Shown here: piece by piece, positions 1 to 7,755 of the stretch
How the letters are laid out: each line of letters begins with the position of its first letter
Position numbering within the stretch: position 1 is the first letter of the stretch
Assembly: GCF_021390675.1 (NCBI RefSeq)
Contig: NZ_JAJEJV010000004.1
Location: forward strand, 1,550,001-1,614,000
Length of the DNA: 64,000 nucleotides
Direction: 5' to 3'
Source: Dyella sp. 2HG41-7
GTDB lineage: Bacteria; Pseudomonadota; Gammaproteobacteria; Xanthomonadales; Rhodanobacteraceae
Position numbers and translations under genes: made by a program
Notes under the pieces: generated by a model
Seen by the model: the letters and a program-made list of their open reading frames with translations, nothing else
What the model was told of the DNA's origin: nothing
Database searches by the model: none

Positions 1-868
1 TGAAATCGGCCAGCGCACGCGTGCGGGCGTTCTGACTCTTGTTGCCGTGAATCGCCGCGGCGCGCAGGCCGAATTGTTCCAGATGACGCACGAGCTTGTC
101 GGCGCCGTGCTTGGTGCGGCTAAACACGAGCGATTGGCGGCGACTGTCCTGGCTAAGCACGTGCAGCAGCAGGTCGCGCTTGCGCGATGCGTCGACCGGA
201 TGCACCTGATGGCTCACCGTGCTTGCGACCGTGTTGGCCGGCGTGACCGATACTTCATGCGGCGATTGCATGAACTGCATGGCCAGCGATTTGATTTCCG
301 GCGCGAAGGTGGCCGAAAACAGCAGCGTCTGACGTTTTTTCGGCAGCGCGCCGACGATGCGCTTGAGCGACGGCAGAAAGCCCATGTCGAGCATGCGGTC
401 GGCTTCGTCCAGCACCAGTACGTCGATCTGGGAAAGATCGATCGTGCGCTGCTGCATGTGATCCACCAATCGACCCGGCGTGGCGATGACGATATCGGTG
501 CCGCGACGCAGCGCCTGAATTTGCGGGCCCATGCCGACGCCGCCGAAGATCGTGGTGCTGCTCACGTGCAAGTGTTTGCCGTAGTCGCGCACGTTGTCGT
601 TAATTTGCGCGGCGAGTTCGCGCGTGGGCGTGAGCACCAGCGCACGCGGCTTGCGCGGACCCTTGGTTTGCACACTCGACAAACGCTGCAGCAAGGGCAG
701 CGAAAAGGCGGCCGTCTTGCCGGTGCCGGTTTGCGCGGCAGCCATAAGATCGTGGCCTTCCAGCACCACCGGAATGGCGCCGGCCTGGATCGGAGTGGGT
801 TCGGCGTAGCCCTGTTCGGCAAGCGCGCGCAACAACGCAGGGGCTAAGCCCAGCGATTCGAAAGACAT
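1..868 (-). CDS. rhlE: DEAD-box RNA helicase, RhlE type (3' end beyond window)
   Basis: The reverse strand encodes the first 289 residues of an ATP-dependent RNA helicase that continues past base 1. Visible motifs in order: Q motif (EPTPIQ) near residue 25, Walker A AQTGTGKT near 46, PTRELA, the DEAD box (VLDEADRML), and SAT (LLFSATF), followed by the start of the second RecA domain. These define a DEAD-box protein. The short N-terminus (MSFESLGL) and overall spacing fit the RhlE group, which acts in rRNA maturation and RNA turnover. The start at 868 has an AGGAG about 8 nt upstream. The C-terminal tail that would separate RhlE from other paralogues is not visible. Confidence 0.9.
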   Translation of the reverse strand, partial: MSFESLGLAPALLRALAEQGYAEPTPIQAGAIPVVLEGHDLMAAAQTGTGKTAAFSLPLLQRLSSVQTKGPRKPRALVLTPTRELAAQINDNVRDYGKHLHVSSTTIFGGVGMGPQIQALRRGTDIVIATPGRLVDHMQQRTIDLSQIDVLVLDEADRMLDMGFLPSLKRIVGALPKKRQTLLFSATFAPEIKSLAMQFMQSPHEVSVTPANTVASTVSHQVHPVDASRKRDLLLHVLSQDSRRQSLVFSRTKHGADKLVRHLEQFGLRAAAIHGNKSQNARTRALADF

Positions 869-960
869 GAAATTGCTCCTGTGCAACCCGGAGCTTTCAT
901 GCAGAACCGCGTTGCTGTTGAGAAGTGAAAGTGCGCCATGTGGGCGCGGTCAACTTGCTA

Positions 961-966
961 AGTATA
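961..966 (-). promoter_or_regulatory. Possible -10 element for the helicase gene
   Basis: On the minus strand these bases read TATACT, a good sigma-70 -10 hexamer, about 90 nt upstream of the helicase start at 868. No convincing -35 is seen at 17 bp. The rest of the 211-bp gap (869-1079) between the divergent helicase and MFS genes shows no gene. Confidence 0.3.
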
Positions 967-1079
967 CATGAAGAAAGCGCTCGTCGCCTCGGTGTTTGCG
1001 GGTCGTATGCCGGGAATTCAGCCCTTTTTGGCCTACCGCCCCGTGTTAGCCTCCCGCAGTCGCCAACCGGGAGTGCTGC

Positions 1080-2300
1080 ATGTCCGTTCTGTCCGCCTTG
1101 CGTGAGTTGAATCACGAGCAACGGCATACCGTGCTGGCGAGCTTCCTGGGATGGACGCTGGACGCGTTCGATTATTTCCTCTTTACCTTCGTCATCGTCG
1201 GCATTGCGAAGGAATTTCATGTCGACCGCACCGAAGTGACGCTAGGTGTGTTTCTCACCCTGGCGGCGCGCCCCGTAGGCGCTTTGCTGTTCGGTCGATT
1301 GGCAGATCGCTTCGGTCGTCGTCCAATCCTGATGATCGATGTGATTCTGTTTTCGCTGTTCGAATTGACCACGGCGTTTGCGCCCACGATTACGTTGTTG
1401 TTGGCGTCGCGCTTTTTGTTTGGCGTGGCGATGGGCGGCGAGTGGGGCATCGGCGCGTCGTTGGCGATGGAGTCGATTCCGCCGAAATCGCGCGGGCTGG
1501 TGTCGGGGTTATTGCAGAGCGGCTATCCCTGCGGGTTTTTCCTGGGCGCGCTGGTGAATTGGTTGCTGATCGATCACATCGGTTGGCGCGGTTTGTTCGT
1601 AGTGGGCGCGCTGCCGGCGTTGATGGTGTTGTACATCCGTCGCAACGTGCCCGAATCGCCGGCGTGGGAAGCCACGCAAGCCACGCATGGCAAACGCAGC
1701 CTCGGCGAGGCGATGCGCGGTCACTGGAAGCTCGCGATTTATCTGATGTGCCTGATGGCGGCATTCAATATGTTCAGCCACGGCTCGCAGGACATGTATC
1801 ACACGTTCGAAGAAGTGAATCTGCATTTGCCGACCGGATCGGGCGCGGCGTTTGTGCTGGTGGCGATGCTCAATCTGGGCGCATTGGTGGGCGGGATCTA
1901 TTTCGGTGCATGGTCGGAGCGTATCGGTCGTCGTCGCGCGATGATCATCGCCGCCTTGCTGGCCATTCCGGTGATTCCGCTATGGACGTATGGCGGCTCG
2001 TTGCTGTTGCTGGGCATCGGCGCGTTCTTGATCCAGGTGATGGTGCAGGGCGCCTGGGGCGTGGTGCCGACGCATCTGAACGAGCTTTCGCCGGACGCCG
2101 TGCGCGGCACCTTGCCCGGATTTGCCTATCAGATGGGCAATCTGCTCGCCGCCGGCACTGCCACCGCGCAATCCTGGCTGGCCTCGCAGGGCGCCGGCTT
2201 GCCGCTGGTGATGTCGCTGTGGATCGCCGGCGTAGCGATGTTGCTGGCGCTGCTCGTCTGGCTGGGGCCCGAGGCGCGTGGGGTGCGCTTCGGTAGCTGA
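1080..2300 (+). CDS. MFS transporter, SHS/MHS-like organic acid:proton symporter
   Basis: A 406-residue inner-membrane carrier with about 12 hydrophobic segments. The loop 2-3 motif GRLADRFGRRP and the equivalent loop 8-9 motif (GAWSERIGRRR) mark the major facilitator superfamily. The opening GWTLDAFDYFLFTFV resembles the SHS group (sialate/lactate permeases such as NanT and Jen1) and related metabolite:H+ symporters. The substrate cannot be read from sequence; a carboxylate is the best guess from family knowledge. The start at 1080 has GGGAG about 6 nt upstream. It diverges from the helicase gene and is followed closely by slyD, with which it may share a transcript. Confidence 0.85.
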   Translation: MSVLSALRELNHEQRHTVLASFLGWTLDAFDYFLFTFVIVGIAKEFHVDRTEVTLGVFLTLAARPVGALLFGRLADRFGRRPILMIDVILFSLFELTTAFAPTITLLLASRFLFGVAMGGEWGIGASLAMESIPPKSRGLVSGLLQSGYPCGFFLGALVNWLLIDHIGWRGLFVVGALPALMVLYIRRNVPESPAWEATQATHGKRSLGEAMRGHWKLAIYLMCLMAAFNMFSHGSQDMYHTFEEVNLHLPTGSGAAFVLVAMLNLGALVGGIYFGAWSERIGRRRAMIIAALLAIPVIPLWTYGGSLLLLGIGAFLIQVMVQGAWGVVPTHLNELSPDAVRGTLPGFAYQMGNLLAAGTATAQSWLASQGAGLPLVMSLWIAGVAMLLALLVWLGPEARGVRFGS

Positions 2301-2337
2301 TAGAATGGCTTCTTTGACTTCGATCGAGAGACAGGCA

Positions 2338-2823
2338 ATGAAGGCTGGGAAGGACAAGGTCATCGCGTTCCACTACACGCTTACCGTGGACGGCGAGAAG
2401 GTTGAAAGCTCGCACGAGAGCGGGCAGCCGTTGTGGATACTGCTTGGCCACGGCCAGCTCATCCCGGGCCTGGAAAAGGCGCTGGAAGAACACGGCGCCG
2501 GCGATACGCTGCAGGTGGAGATTCCGCCTTCCGAAGGCTATGGCGAGCGCCAGGACGGTCAGATCCAGCGCGTGCCGAAGAAGTATTTCCAACAGGGCAA
2601 TCGCTTGAAGCCGGGCATGGTCACAGTGTTGTCGCTCAAGCAGGGCGGCCAGCGCGCGGTGACGGTGCACAAAGTTGGCATGAGCACGGTCGACGTGGAT
2701 CTTAACCATCCGATGGCCGGCAAGACGCTGAGCTTCGACGTTGCAATTCAAGAAGTGCGCGACGCGACGGAAGAAGAAATTCAGCACGGTCATGCGCATC
2801 CGCCGGGTGCGGAAGCGCACTAA
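2338..2823 (+). CDS. slyD: FKBP-type peptidyl-prolyl isomerase, SlyD-like
   Basis: A 161-residue cytoplasmic FKBP with an IF (insert-in-flap) domain. It catalyses cis-trans isomerisation of X-Pro bonds and acts as a folding chaperone. Diagnostic segments are FHYTLTVDGEKVESS near the N-terminus, GHGQLIPGLEKALE, and the closing strand LNHPMAGKTLSFDV. The C-terminal tail contains only a few His (HGHAHPP) and lacks the long metal-binding His/Cys tail of E. coli SlyD, so a role in nickel delivery is less likely. I chose the ATG at 2338, preceded by GAGAGACAGG, because homologues begin just before KDKVIAFHY; an upstream in-frame ATG at 2278 lies inside the end of the MFS gene. Confidence 0.88.
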   Translation: MKAGKDKVIAFHYTLTVDGEKVESSHESGQPLWILLGHGQLIPGLEKALEEHGAGDTLQVEIPPSEGYGERQDGQIQRVPKKYFQQGNRLKPGMVTVLSLKQGGQRAVTVHKVGMSTVDVDLNHPMAGKTLSFDVAIQEVRDATEEEIQHGHAHPPGAEAH

Positions 2824-2844
2824 GCGCGAACGAATTGGCTTAAA

Positions 2845-2870
2845 ACAACGGCGCCTTGTGGCGCCGTTGT
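2845..2870. terminator. Bidirectional terminator between slyD and ohr
   Basis: A perfect 11-bp inverted repeat (ACAACGGCGCC / GGCGCCGTTGT) with a 4-nt loop lies between two convergent genes. A-rich flank on the left and T-rich flank on the right let it serve either strand. Confidence 0.8.
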
Positions 2871-2885
2871 CGTTTCAAGCCTCGA

Positions 2886-3317
2886 TCAAACCAGGCTGAT
2901 CTGCACATCCACATTGCCGCGCGTAGCGTGCGAATACGGGCAGATGTCGCGATGCGCGATATCGACCAGTTCTTGCGCCACGGCGTGATCGATGCCGGGC
3001 AAGCTCACTTCCAACTTCACTGCGATGGCGAAACCGGCGGGATCGCGCGGACCGATGCCGACGTGGCCGGTGACCGATGCATCCTTCAACGCAACCTTCT
3101 TTTCGCGTGCGACGTAACGCACCGCGCCTTCGAAGCAGGCTGCGTAGCCGGCCGCGAACAATTGCTCCGGATTGCTGCCGTGGCCGCCCGGGCCGCCGAG
3201 TTCCTTCGGCACTTTCAGATCGAAATCCAGCACGCCGTCGCTGCTGTGGATGTGGCCTTCGCGGCCGCCCTTGGCGGTGGCTGTGGCGGTATAGAGAACT
3301 TTGGTGGGGTTGCTCAT
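2886..3317 (-). CDS. ohr: Organic hydroperoxide resistance protein Ohr
   Basis: A 143-residue thiol peroxidase of the OsmC/Ohr superfamily that reduces organic (lipid) hydroperoxides using lipoylated proteins. The two catalytic cysteines are seen as AAGYAAC at about residue 61 and DICPYS at about 126. SNPEQL is the conserved stretch before the first Cys. The start at 3317 (MSNPTKVL) fits the family length of about 142; the longer open frame upstream runs back into ohrR and is rejected. It lies 5 bp downstream of ohrR on the same strand, so the two should be co-transcribed from the OhrR-controlled promoter. Confidence 0.95.
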   Translation of the reverse strand: MSNPTKVLYTATATAKGGREGHIHSSDGVLDFDLKVPKELGGPGGHGSNPEQLFAAGYAACFEGAVRYVAREKKVALKDASVTGHVGIGPRDPAGFAIAVKLEVSLPGIDHAVAQELVDIAHRDICPYSHATRGNVDVQISLV

Positions 3318-3322
3318 GGCTT

Positions 3323-3781
3323 TTACTCTCGTGGGTCGTTGGGGGAGGCGAGTCGATTCGCCAGGGTTTTGAGTTCGTCGCGCAGACGCGTAAAGGCGTC
3401 GACGGACATGCAAAGTCGATCGGCGAGGCAGCGCGGCACTTCGGCGGCGCGCTCGCGCAGGTTATGGCCCGCTTGGGTCAGCGTGATTTCCACTTCGCGC
3501 TCGTCGCTTTGGCGACGACGGCGACCGACCAGGCCGGCTTGCTCAAGCCGCTTCAGCAGCGGCGTGAGCGTGCCCGAATCCAATTGCAGGCGGTCGCCGA
3601 GTTCGCGCACGGTTAGCGCGTCCCGTTCCCACAACACCAGCATCACCAGGTATTGCGGGTAGGTGAGCTCCAATGCGTCCAGCAACGGGCGATACACCGC
3701 GGTCATGCGGCGCGACGCGGCGTACAGCGCGAAGCAAAGCTGTTCGTCGAGGAGCAGGGACGGGTCGGTGGTTTTCTTCAT
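3323..3781 (-). CDS. ohrR: MarR-family organic peroxide sensor OhrR
   Basis: A 152-residue winged-helix repressor. Cys16 in the segment [10 protein letters not shown] is the reactive sensing cysteine typical of OhrR; its oxidation by organic hydroperoxide releases the DNA. The wing/recognition region ([20 protein letters not shown], then [11 protein letters not shown]) matches MarR proteins. The chosen start (MKKTTDPSL, 3781) matches OhrR length; an upstream ATG would put the operator inside the coding region. It precedes ohr by 5 bp and sits just downstream of the palindromic site at 3800-3825, so autoregulation of the ohrR-ohr pair is expected. Confidence 0.93.
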   Translation of the reverse strand: MKKTTDPSLLLDEQLCFALYAASRRMTAVYRPLLDALELTYPQYLVMLVLWERDALTVRELGDRLQLDSGTLTPLLKRLEQAGLVGRRRRQSDEREVEITLTQAGHNLRERAAEVPRCLADRLCMSVDAFTRLRDELKTLANRLASPNDPRE

Positions 3782-3799
3782 GGCGAAAAAGATAGCATC

Positions 3800-3825
3800 A
3801 AATTTAATTGTGCACAATATAATTT
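3800..3825. promoter_or_regulatory. OhrR operator
   Basis: An AT-rich near-palindrome with a perfect 12-bp core, ATTGTGCACAAT (3807-3818), flanked by AAATTT-like arms. It stands out in GC-rich DNA, lies 19-44 bp upstream of the ohrR start, and resembles the AT-rich OhrR boxes known from Xanthomonas. It probably overlaps the ohrR-ohr promoter. The remaining bases up to 3896 contain no gene. Confidence 0.8.
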
Positions 3826-3896
3826 CTGTGAAGATGGCCCGGAAAGATCGTTAAGAGGAGTCGCCCGCCGTATCGGGGGCTTTTCGCGGAGTGCTT

Positions 3897-4463
3897 TTAG
3901 TCCAGCAATCGCTTGCCGTAGGCGAAATGATCGCGCCAGTAGGGGCCGTCGATATCGTCCAGGCGCACCGTCCCGCCGCTGTTTGGCGCGTGCACGAAAC
4001 GGCCCTTGCCGACGTAGACGCCGACGTGGCTGATGCCGCCATCGATGGAGAAGAACACCAGATCACCGCTGATCAGATCGTCCATGTGTCGGACTTTCTC
4101 GCCGCTGACCGAGGCCATCTCGCGCGAGCTGTGCGGCAGTTGGATATTGGCGGCATTTCGATAGATGTAGCCCACCAGGCCGCTGCAATCGAAGCCACCG
4201 CTCGGCGTATTACCGCCCCAGTGATACGGCGTGCCGACCAGCGCCATCGCGCGGAACAGCACGTCGTTGGCGGTGCCGATGGAGTTCTCGGGCGCGCGTG
4301 CTGGCTCGTTGGCGAGCGCCGATTCCGATGCTTTGTAAGTTGCCTCGCGCCGCGGCGCGGTGCCGCAAGCGGCCAAACTCAGCACAATAAACACCACGCT
4401 CAGCCGCAAAGCGTGAGCGAACAGACTGTGTTTATGCCAATCCCCTGTACTGGCCAGGCTCAT
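3897..4463 (-). CDS. NlpC/P60 (C40) peptidoglycan endopeptidase, lipoprotein
   Basis: A 188-residue predicted lipoprotein: a hydrophobic segment ends in the lipobox LSLAAC (Cys at about 33), followed by a Pro/Ala linker and an NlpC/P60 domain. The catalytic Cys is in GGFDCSGLVGY, the His in ISHVGVYVG, and a third polar residue in FVHAPNSGG. The family cleaves the D-Glu-mDAP bond in muropeptides, as in E. coli Spr/MepS. The start is uncertain. The ATG at 4463 abuts the T-tract of the terminator at 4464-4495 and has no Shine-Dalgarno, while a TTG at 4409 would give a minimal lipoprotein signal (MRLSVVFIVLSLAAC). No operon partner is apparent. Confidence 0.88.
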   Translation of the reverse strand: MSLASTGDWHKHSLFAHALRLSVVFIVLSLAACGTAPRREATYKASESALANEPARAPENSIGTANDVLFRAMALVGTPYHWGGNTPSGGFDCSGLVGYIYRNAANIQLPHSSREMASVSGEKVRHMDDLISGDLVFFSIDGGISHVGVYVGKGRFVHAPNSGGTVRLDDIDGPYWRDHFAYGKRLLD

Positions 4464-4495
4464 AAAAAAACCTCGGCGATGTTTGCGCCGAGGTT
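4464..4495 (-). terminator. Intrinsic terminator after the BlaR1-like gene
   Basis: On the minus strand a 10-bp GC-rich stem (AACCTCGGCG / CGCCGAGGTT) with a 7-nt loop is followed by seven T. It ends the BlaI/BlaR1-like operon 30 bp beyond its stop codon, and its T-tract runs directly into the annotated ATG of the NlpC gene. Confidence 0.85.
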
Positions 4496-4525
4496 ATAGC
4501 AAATCAATAGCTTGCAGGGAAGTTT

Positions 4526-5836
4526 TTAGGAGTTGGAAGAACTTGGCCCTCCCGGCGGCGGGGGCGGCGGCGGAGGCAGCATGCCCGGCGGCGGAGGCGG
4601 TGGCGGCACGGTACCTGGACGCGGCGGCGGTCCGGGCGGATGCGGCGGCAACGGCGCAAGGCTGAACATCACGGGCACGGTGACCCAACTTTCCACCGCT
4701 TTGCCGCCTTCGATCTTCGGGTTGTAACGCCATTTCATAGCCGCGTCGCTAGCGGCTTTGGTCAGTTCGGGCGAGGCCTGGGTTTTGGGATCGACGTTGA
4801 TTTGGCGCGCAACCCCGTCCGCGCCCACCAGCACTTTCAACAGCACCATGCCTTGCTCACGGTTTTTAATAGCGTCCTGCGGATACATCGGGCGTTGTGC
4901 TGCGTTGTAATCGATGTCCTGAGCAGCGGTGCGATCGACCGGTGGCGCGGTGCTGGTTTGGGCCAAGAGGGCGCTGCTGGCAAAAAGAGAAGCCAGCGTC
5001 ACGTAGCCGATTCGGCGGCGCCAACTGCTGCGTGGAGGACGGCTGATCATGGTGAGGCGCTCCTTCAATTGTGACTCTGCGAGCCAAGGGATCATCGCGG
5101 GTTGCGCATCGACGCCGGTACTGCGCATCAGCGTTCGCGCGTAAGGTGCTTCGTAACGAGGCGAGGCGCGCAGCACGTTTTCGTCGCAGGCAAGCTCCTG
5201 GTCGAGTTGGAAACGTGGTAACGCAAACCAAGCCAGGGGATGGAACCAAAGCAGGATCAGCAAGCATTCGCTCAGCAGGCTCCACCACGCATCGCCGCGA
5301 CGCAGATGCGTGCATTCGTGGCGCAACACCATCTCGCGCGCCTCGGCATCCTGACGTTCGAAGAAATCCGCAGGTAGCAGAAGACGTGCGCGCGGCGCCC
5401 ACATCACTGCGGGACCCGCAACGTGCAGACACACGCGGCGCATCGGTAGCGATGGGTATTCGCGTGTGAGTCGGCGCTGCATGATTTCGGGCATCGGCCC
5501 GCATGCGCGCGCCAGGCGTACATATCGAAATGTCAGATTGACGATCCCGTATGCCACGCCGAGCAACCACACGGCAATCAGCCACGCATAGATTACGGAA
5601 GGCGCATCGTCCGGCGTGATGTAGGTCTGTGAAGGCAGTGCAGCGATGATGGGCTGCAGTGCGGGCGTTTCGAAGGACGCCGGGATCCATGGCATGGCAG
5701 CGAGGAGCAGCGGCAAGCACCACAACGTAAACGCCGGCCCTGCGCCAAAGATGCGGCGCATCGGCTTGCGCAACAGCAACGCGAGCGCCAAGCCGAACGA
5801 AGCGGTGAGCAGCATTCGCAGCAACATCATGTTCAT
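4526..5836 (-). CDS. BlaR1-like M56 metallopeptidase with TonB C-terminal domain and poly-proline tail
   Basis: A 436-residue membrane protein. N-terminal membrane helices (about residues 8-22, 36-50 and 82-100) enclose an M56 peptidase domain with zinc site HECTH (173-177) and downstream glutamate in ELACDE (214-219). One more membrane helix lies near 278-292. A TonB C-terminal fold (about 314-392; YPQDAIKNREQG and a closing VTVPVMFSL strand) follows, then a proline-rich tail (397-430) with runs of seven and eight prolines. In BlaR1/MecR1 the M56 domain cleaves the BlaI repressor; here the sensor domain is replaced by the TonB fold, so the signal is unknown. The start lies 1 nt after the blaI stop with AAGGAG upstream, so the pair is coupled. 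Confidence 0.85.
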   Translation of the reverse strand: MNMMLLRMLLTASFGLALALLLRKPMRRIFGAGPAFTLWCLPLLLAAMPWIPASFETPALQPIIAALPSQTYITPDDAPSVIYAWLIAVWLLGVAYGIVNLTFRYVRLARACGPMPEIMQRRLTREYPSLPMRRVCLHVAGPAVMWAPRARLLLPADFFERQDAEAREMVLRHECTHLRRGDAWWSLLSECLLILLWFHPLAWFALPRFQLDQELACDENVLRASPRYEAPYARTLMRSTGVDAQPAMIPWLAESQLKERLTMISRPPRSSWRRRIGYVTLASLFASSALLAQTSTAPPVDRTAAQDIDYNAAQRPMYPQDAIKNREQGMVLLKVLVGADGVARQINVDPKTQASPELTKAASDAAMKWRYNPKIEGGKAVESWVTVPVMFSLAPLPPHPPGPPPRPGTVPPPPPPPGMLPPPPPPPPGGPSSSNS

Positions 5837-5837
5837 G

Positions 5838-6224
5838 TCAGCGCTCCTTTCGCTCGATGGCGTCGAGCATCTTGCGCAGCTCGGCGACATCCTTGGCGGA
5901 AAGTTTTTCGTGCTGGCTGAAGTGCGCGAGCAACGGCGCGACGCGACCGCCAAACACGCGATCGAGCAGGCTATGGCTTTCTTGCGACTGCCATTGCGCG
6001 CGCGTCAGCAAGGGTTGGTAGAGATAACGCCGTCCGTCGCGCGTCGCTTCCACCGCGCCCTTGCCGAGCAGACGGTTGAGCAGGGTACGGATGGTTTTTT
6101 CGTGCCAGTCGCTGCTGGATTGGATGGCGGCGACGATTTGCTCGGACGTCAGCGGCGCCTGCTGCCACAGCGCTTCCATGACGCGGCTTTCGGCATCGCT
6201 GATGGCGATGATGGGGGGAGACAT
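5838..6224 (-). CDS. blaI: BlaI/MecI/CopY-family repressor
   Basis: A 128-residue winged-helix repressor. The N-terminal half (ISDAESRVMEALW, then KTIRTLLNRLLGKG and RRYLYQPL) is the Penicillinase_R DNA-binding fold; the C-terminal helices (SLLDRVFGG, LSAKDVAELRKMLDAI) form the dimer region. In this family, induction occurs when the partner M56 membrane protein triggers repressor cleavage, and that partner is encoded immediately downstream. Two palindromic sites matching the BlaI TACAnnTGTA core lie 15-55 bp upstream of the start, so the operon is probably autoregulated. No beta-lactamase is encoded nearby, so the stimulus need not be a beta-lactam. Confidence 0.92.
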   Translation of the reverse strand: MSPPIIAISDAESRVMEALWQQAPLTSEQIVAAIQSSSDWHEKTIRTLLNRLLGKGAVEATRDGRRYLYQPLLTRAQWQSQESHSLLDRVFGGRVAPLLAHFSQHEKLSAKDVAELRKMLDAIERKER

Positions 6225-6238
6225 GGCGGCCTCGTTGG

Positions 6239-6279
6239 ATTACACATGTAGTCTGAAACAGAAATTACACGTGTAATTT
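6239..6279. promoter_or_regulatory. Two BlaI-type operators
   Basis: Two copies of the dyad core TACAnnTGTA sit in tandem. 6239-6252 (ATTACACATGTAGT) is imperfect outside the core; 6262-6279 is a perfect 18-bp palindrome, AAATTACACGTGTAATTT. They lie between blaI and the gene upstream, in the expected promoter position, and match the known recognition core of BlaI/MecI repressors. Confidence 0.85.
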
Positions 6280-6317
6280 TAAATGCGCAAGAGCCGAAGC
6301 GGGCCAATCGGGCTCCA

Positions 6318-7664
6318 TCAGCGTTTGGCGACGTCGATTTCCTGCTGAGACAAAGTCTTGCCGCTCGCATCCCAGGCGCGCAATCGATAGTGGCCTGGGT
6401 AGAGAAAGAGATCGTTGTGCTGGCCGTTCCTCAAAAAGGTGTATCGGTCGGCCGGCGTGGCGTCGTCGGGCTCGTTCGCATAGTGCGCCTCGATCGAGCA
6501 GGGAATATGGTCTTGGCAAGCGTCTGTGCTGATCCGGTAAGGGATGCGCTGACCTTCGAGAGTCAGCCATGACGGCCTTTGATCGATGTCGAACGGCGGA
6601 CGCGGTAGCACAACGACATGATGCAACGCGTCGCTGGTCATCATGCCCACCTCGTCGAGATCGCGTTCGGCCGCTGGCGGAAGTATGACGGTGACATCCA
6701 CGCGCTTCGGATCGGAACTCCAAACGACATTGTCGCTTCGATCGCGCAGCACATATGGTTTGTTCAGCCGAAAATGGCTTGCGACGGTGTTGTAGAAACC
6801 GTAGTCGATGCCGCCCACCGCAACATCGCGAAATTGCGTTTGATCCACGCAAAGCGGATCTTCGCCCGTCAAACGCGCTAGCTGCATCGCCATAGGCTGG
6901 ATGCCGCTACCCAAGTTGCCCGGTGTCTTGTCGATGTGGGAATAACCGACGTGGACGAACAGTTTGGCGTGAGGATCTTTGGCGAATATCTTTTCGTAGA
7001 GTCCTTGCGCCTGTGCCGCATCGCGATCTGCGAAGGCTGTGTTGTCCGCGTCGTAGGGCACGACGGTGAAGCCAAGCCGTATCGCTTGACGGACGATTTC
7101 CCCATACAGCGGCTCGAGCAAATACTCGCTGCCCGACGTATCGGTCACATAACCTCGATGCATCAGCTCGGTGTCTTTCGGACTTAGCGCTTCCACAGCA
7201 AAGTATTGGAAGCCGAGCGCGCGCATCCGAGGCAGCAGCGCCAAGGTCAATTCACGAGTGTGCGCGTCATGATGTGCTTCGTTGATCATGACGATGTTGC
7301 GCTTGGCGGCAAGTTCCACGACCGCGTCGGCCGCGTCCGCTGCTTCCCATACGTCGGTGTGCGGAATTAGCGCGCCTTTTGGCGGGGCGATGCGATTGTC
7401 GAAGGGAAACGTCATCAAGGCTTCGTTGTACAAGCCAAGCTCGCTTTCGACGGTTGCGAGCAGCTGTTGAGCCAGCGTTTTGTCCTCGTTGCTGAGCGAG
7501 GGCATCACCGACACAAGATAGTTGTAGCGCGCCAGACCATTTGGCGCGGAGCCGAATTTAGTAACCACTTCCCGCGCAGTTGGCGCGGACGTTTGCCCGC
7601 GTGCGTCGGTGGAGGCCAACAGCACGATCGTGCAAAGCAGGCACATCACATTCATTGGGCGCAT
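6318..7664 (-). CDS. Secreted ChaN/erythromycin-esterase-like protein of unknown function
   Basis: A 448-residue protein with an N-terminal signal peptide (cleavage likely after TDARG, about residue 23). The middle carries INEAHHDAHTR, a motif like the Glu/His cluster of the ChaN-EreA-TIKI superfamily, then FQYFAVEAL and VHVGYSHIDK, which could supply further metal or catalytic residues. The C-terminal 150 residues are beta-rich and unrecognised. The superfamily includes haem-binding lipoproteins and hydrolases, so the substrate is open. It lies upstream of the BlaI operators on the same strand but is separated by them, so it probably has its own promoter in the 91-bp gap shared with the divergent oxidoreductase gene. 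Confidence 0.7.
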   Translation of the reverse strand: MRPMNVMCLLCTIVLLASTDARGQTSAPTAREVVTKFGSAPNGLARYNYLVSVMPSLSNEDKTLAQQLLATVESELGLYNEALMTFPFDNRIAPPKGALIPHTDVWEAADAADAVVELAAKRNIVMINEAHHDAHTRELTLALLPRMRALGFQYFAVEALSPKDTELMHRGYVTDTSGSEYLLEPLYGEIVRQAIRLGFTVVPYDADNTAFADRDAAQAQGLYEKIFAKDPHAKLFVHVGYSHIDKTPGNLGSGIQPMAMQLARLTGEDPLCVDQTQFRDVAVGGIDYGFYNTVASHFRLNKPYVLRDRSDNVVWSSDPKRVDVTVILPPAAERDLDEVGMMTSDALHHVVVLPRPPFDIDQRPSWLTLEGQRIPYRISTDACQDHIPCSIEAHYANEPDDATPADRYTFLRNGQHNDLFLYPGHYRLRAWDASGKTLSQQEIDVAKR

Positions 7665-7755
7665 GGGCTTGGGCGGACGATGGGGGTCGCGGCATCAGCC
7701 TGCGACGAAGTTCGAACCCACGCAAGTACCAATTTGTGCCAGCTACAATGACCTG

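Noticed and set aside
3860-3896. Hairpin GCCCGCCG/CGGGGGC downstream of the NlpC gene as its terminator
   Set aside because: The T-run is on the plus-strand side, the wrong direction for the minus-strand NlpC gene, and no plus-strand gene precedes it.
5838-6224. Beta-lactam resistance operon
   Set aside because: BlaI and an M56 protein are present but there is no beta-lactamase or alternative PBP gene in the neighbourhood, and the sensor domain is different.
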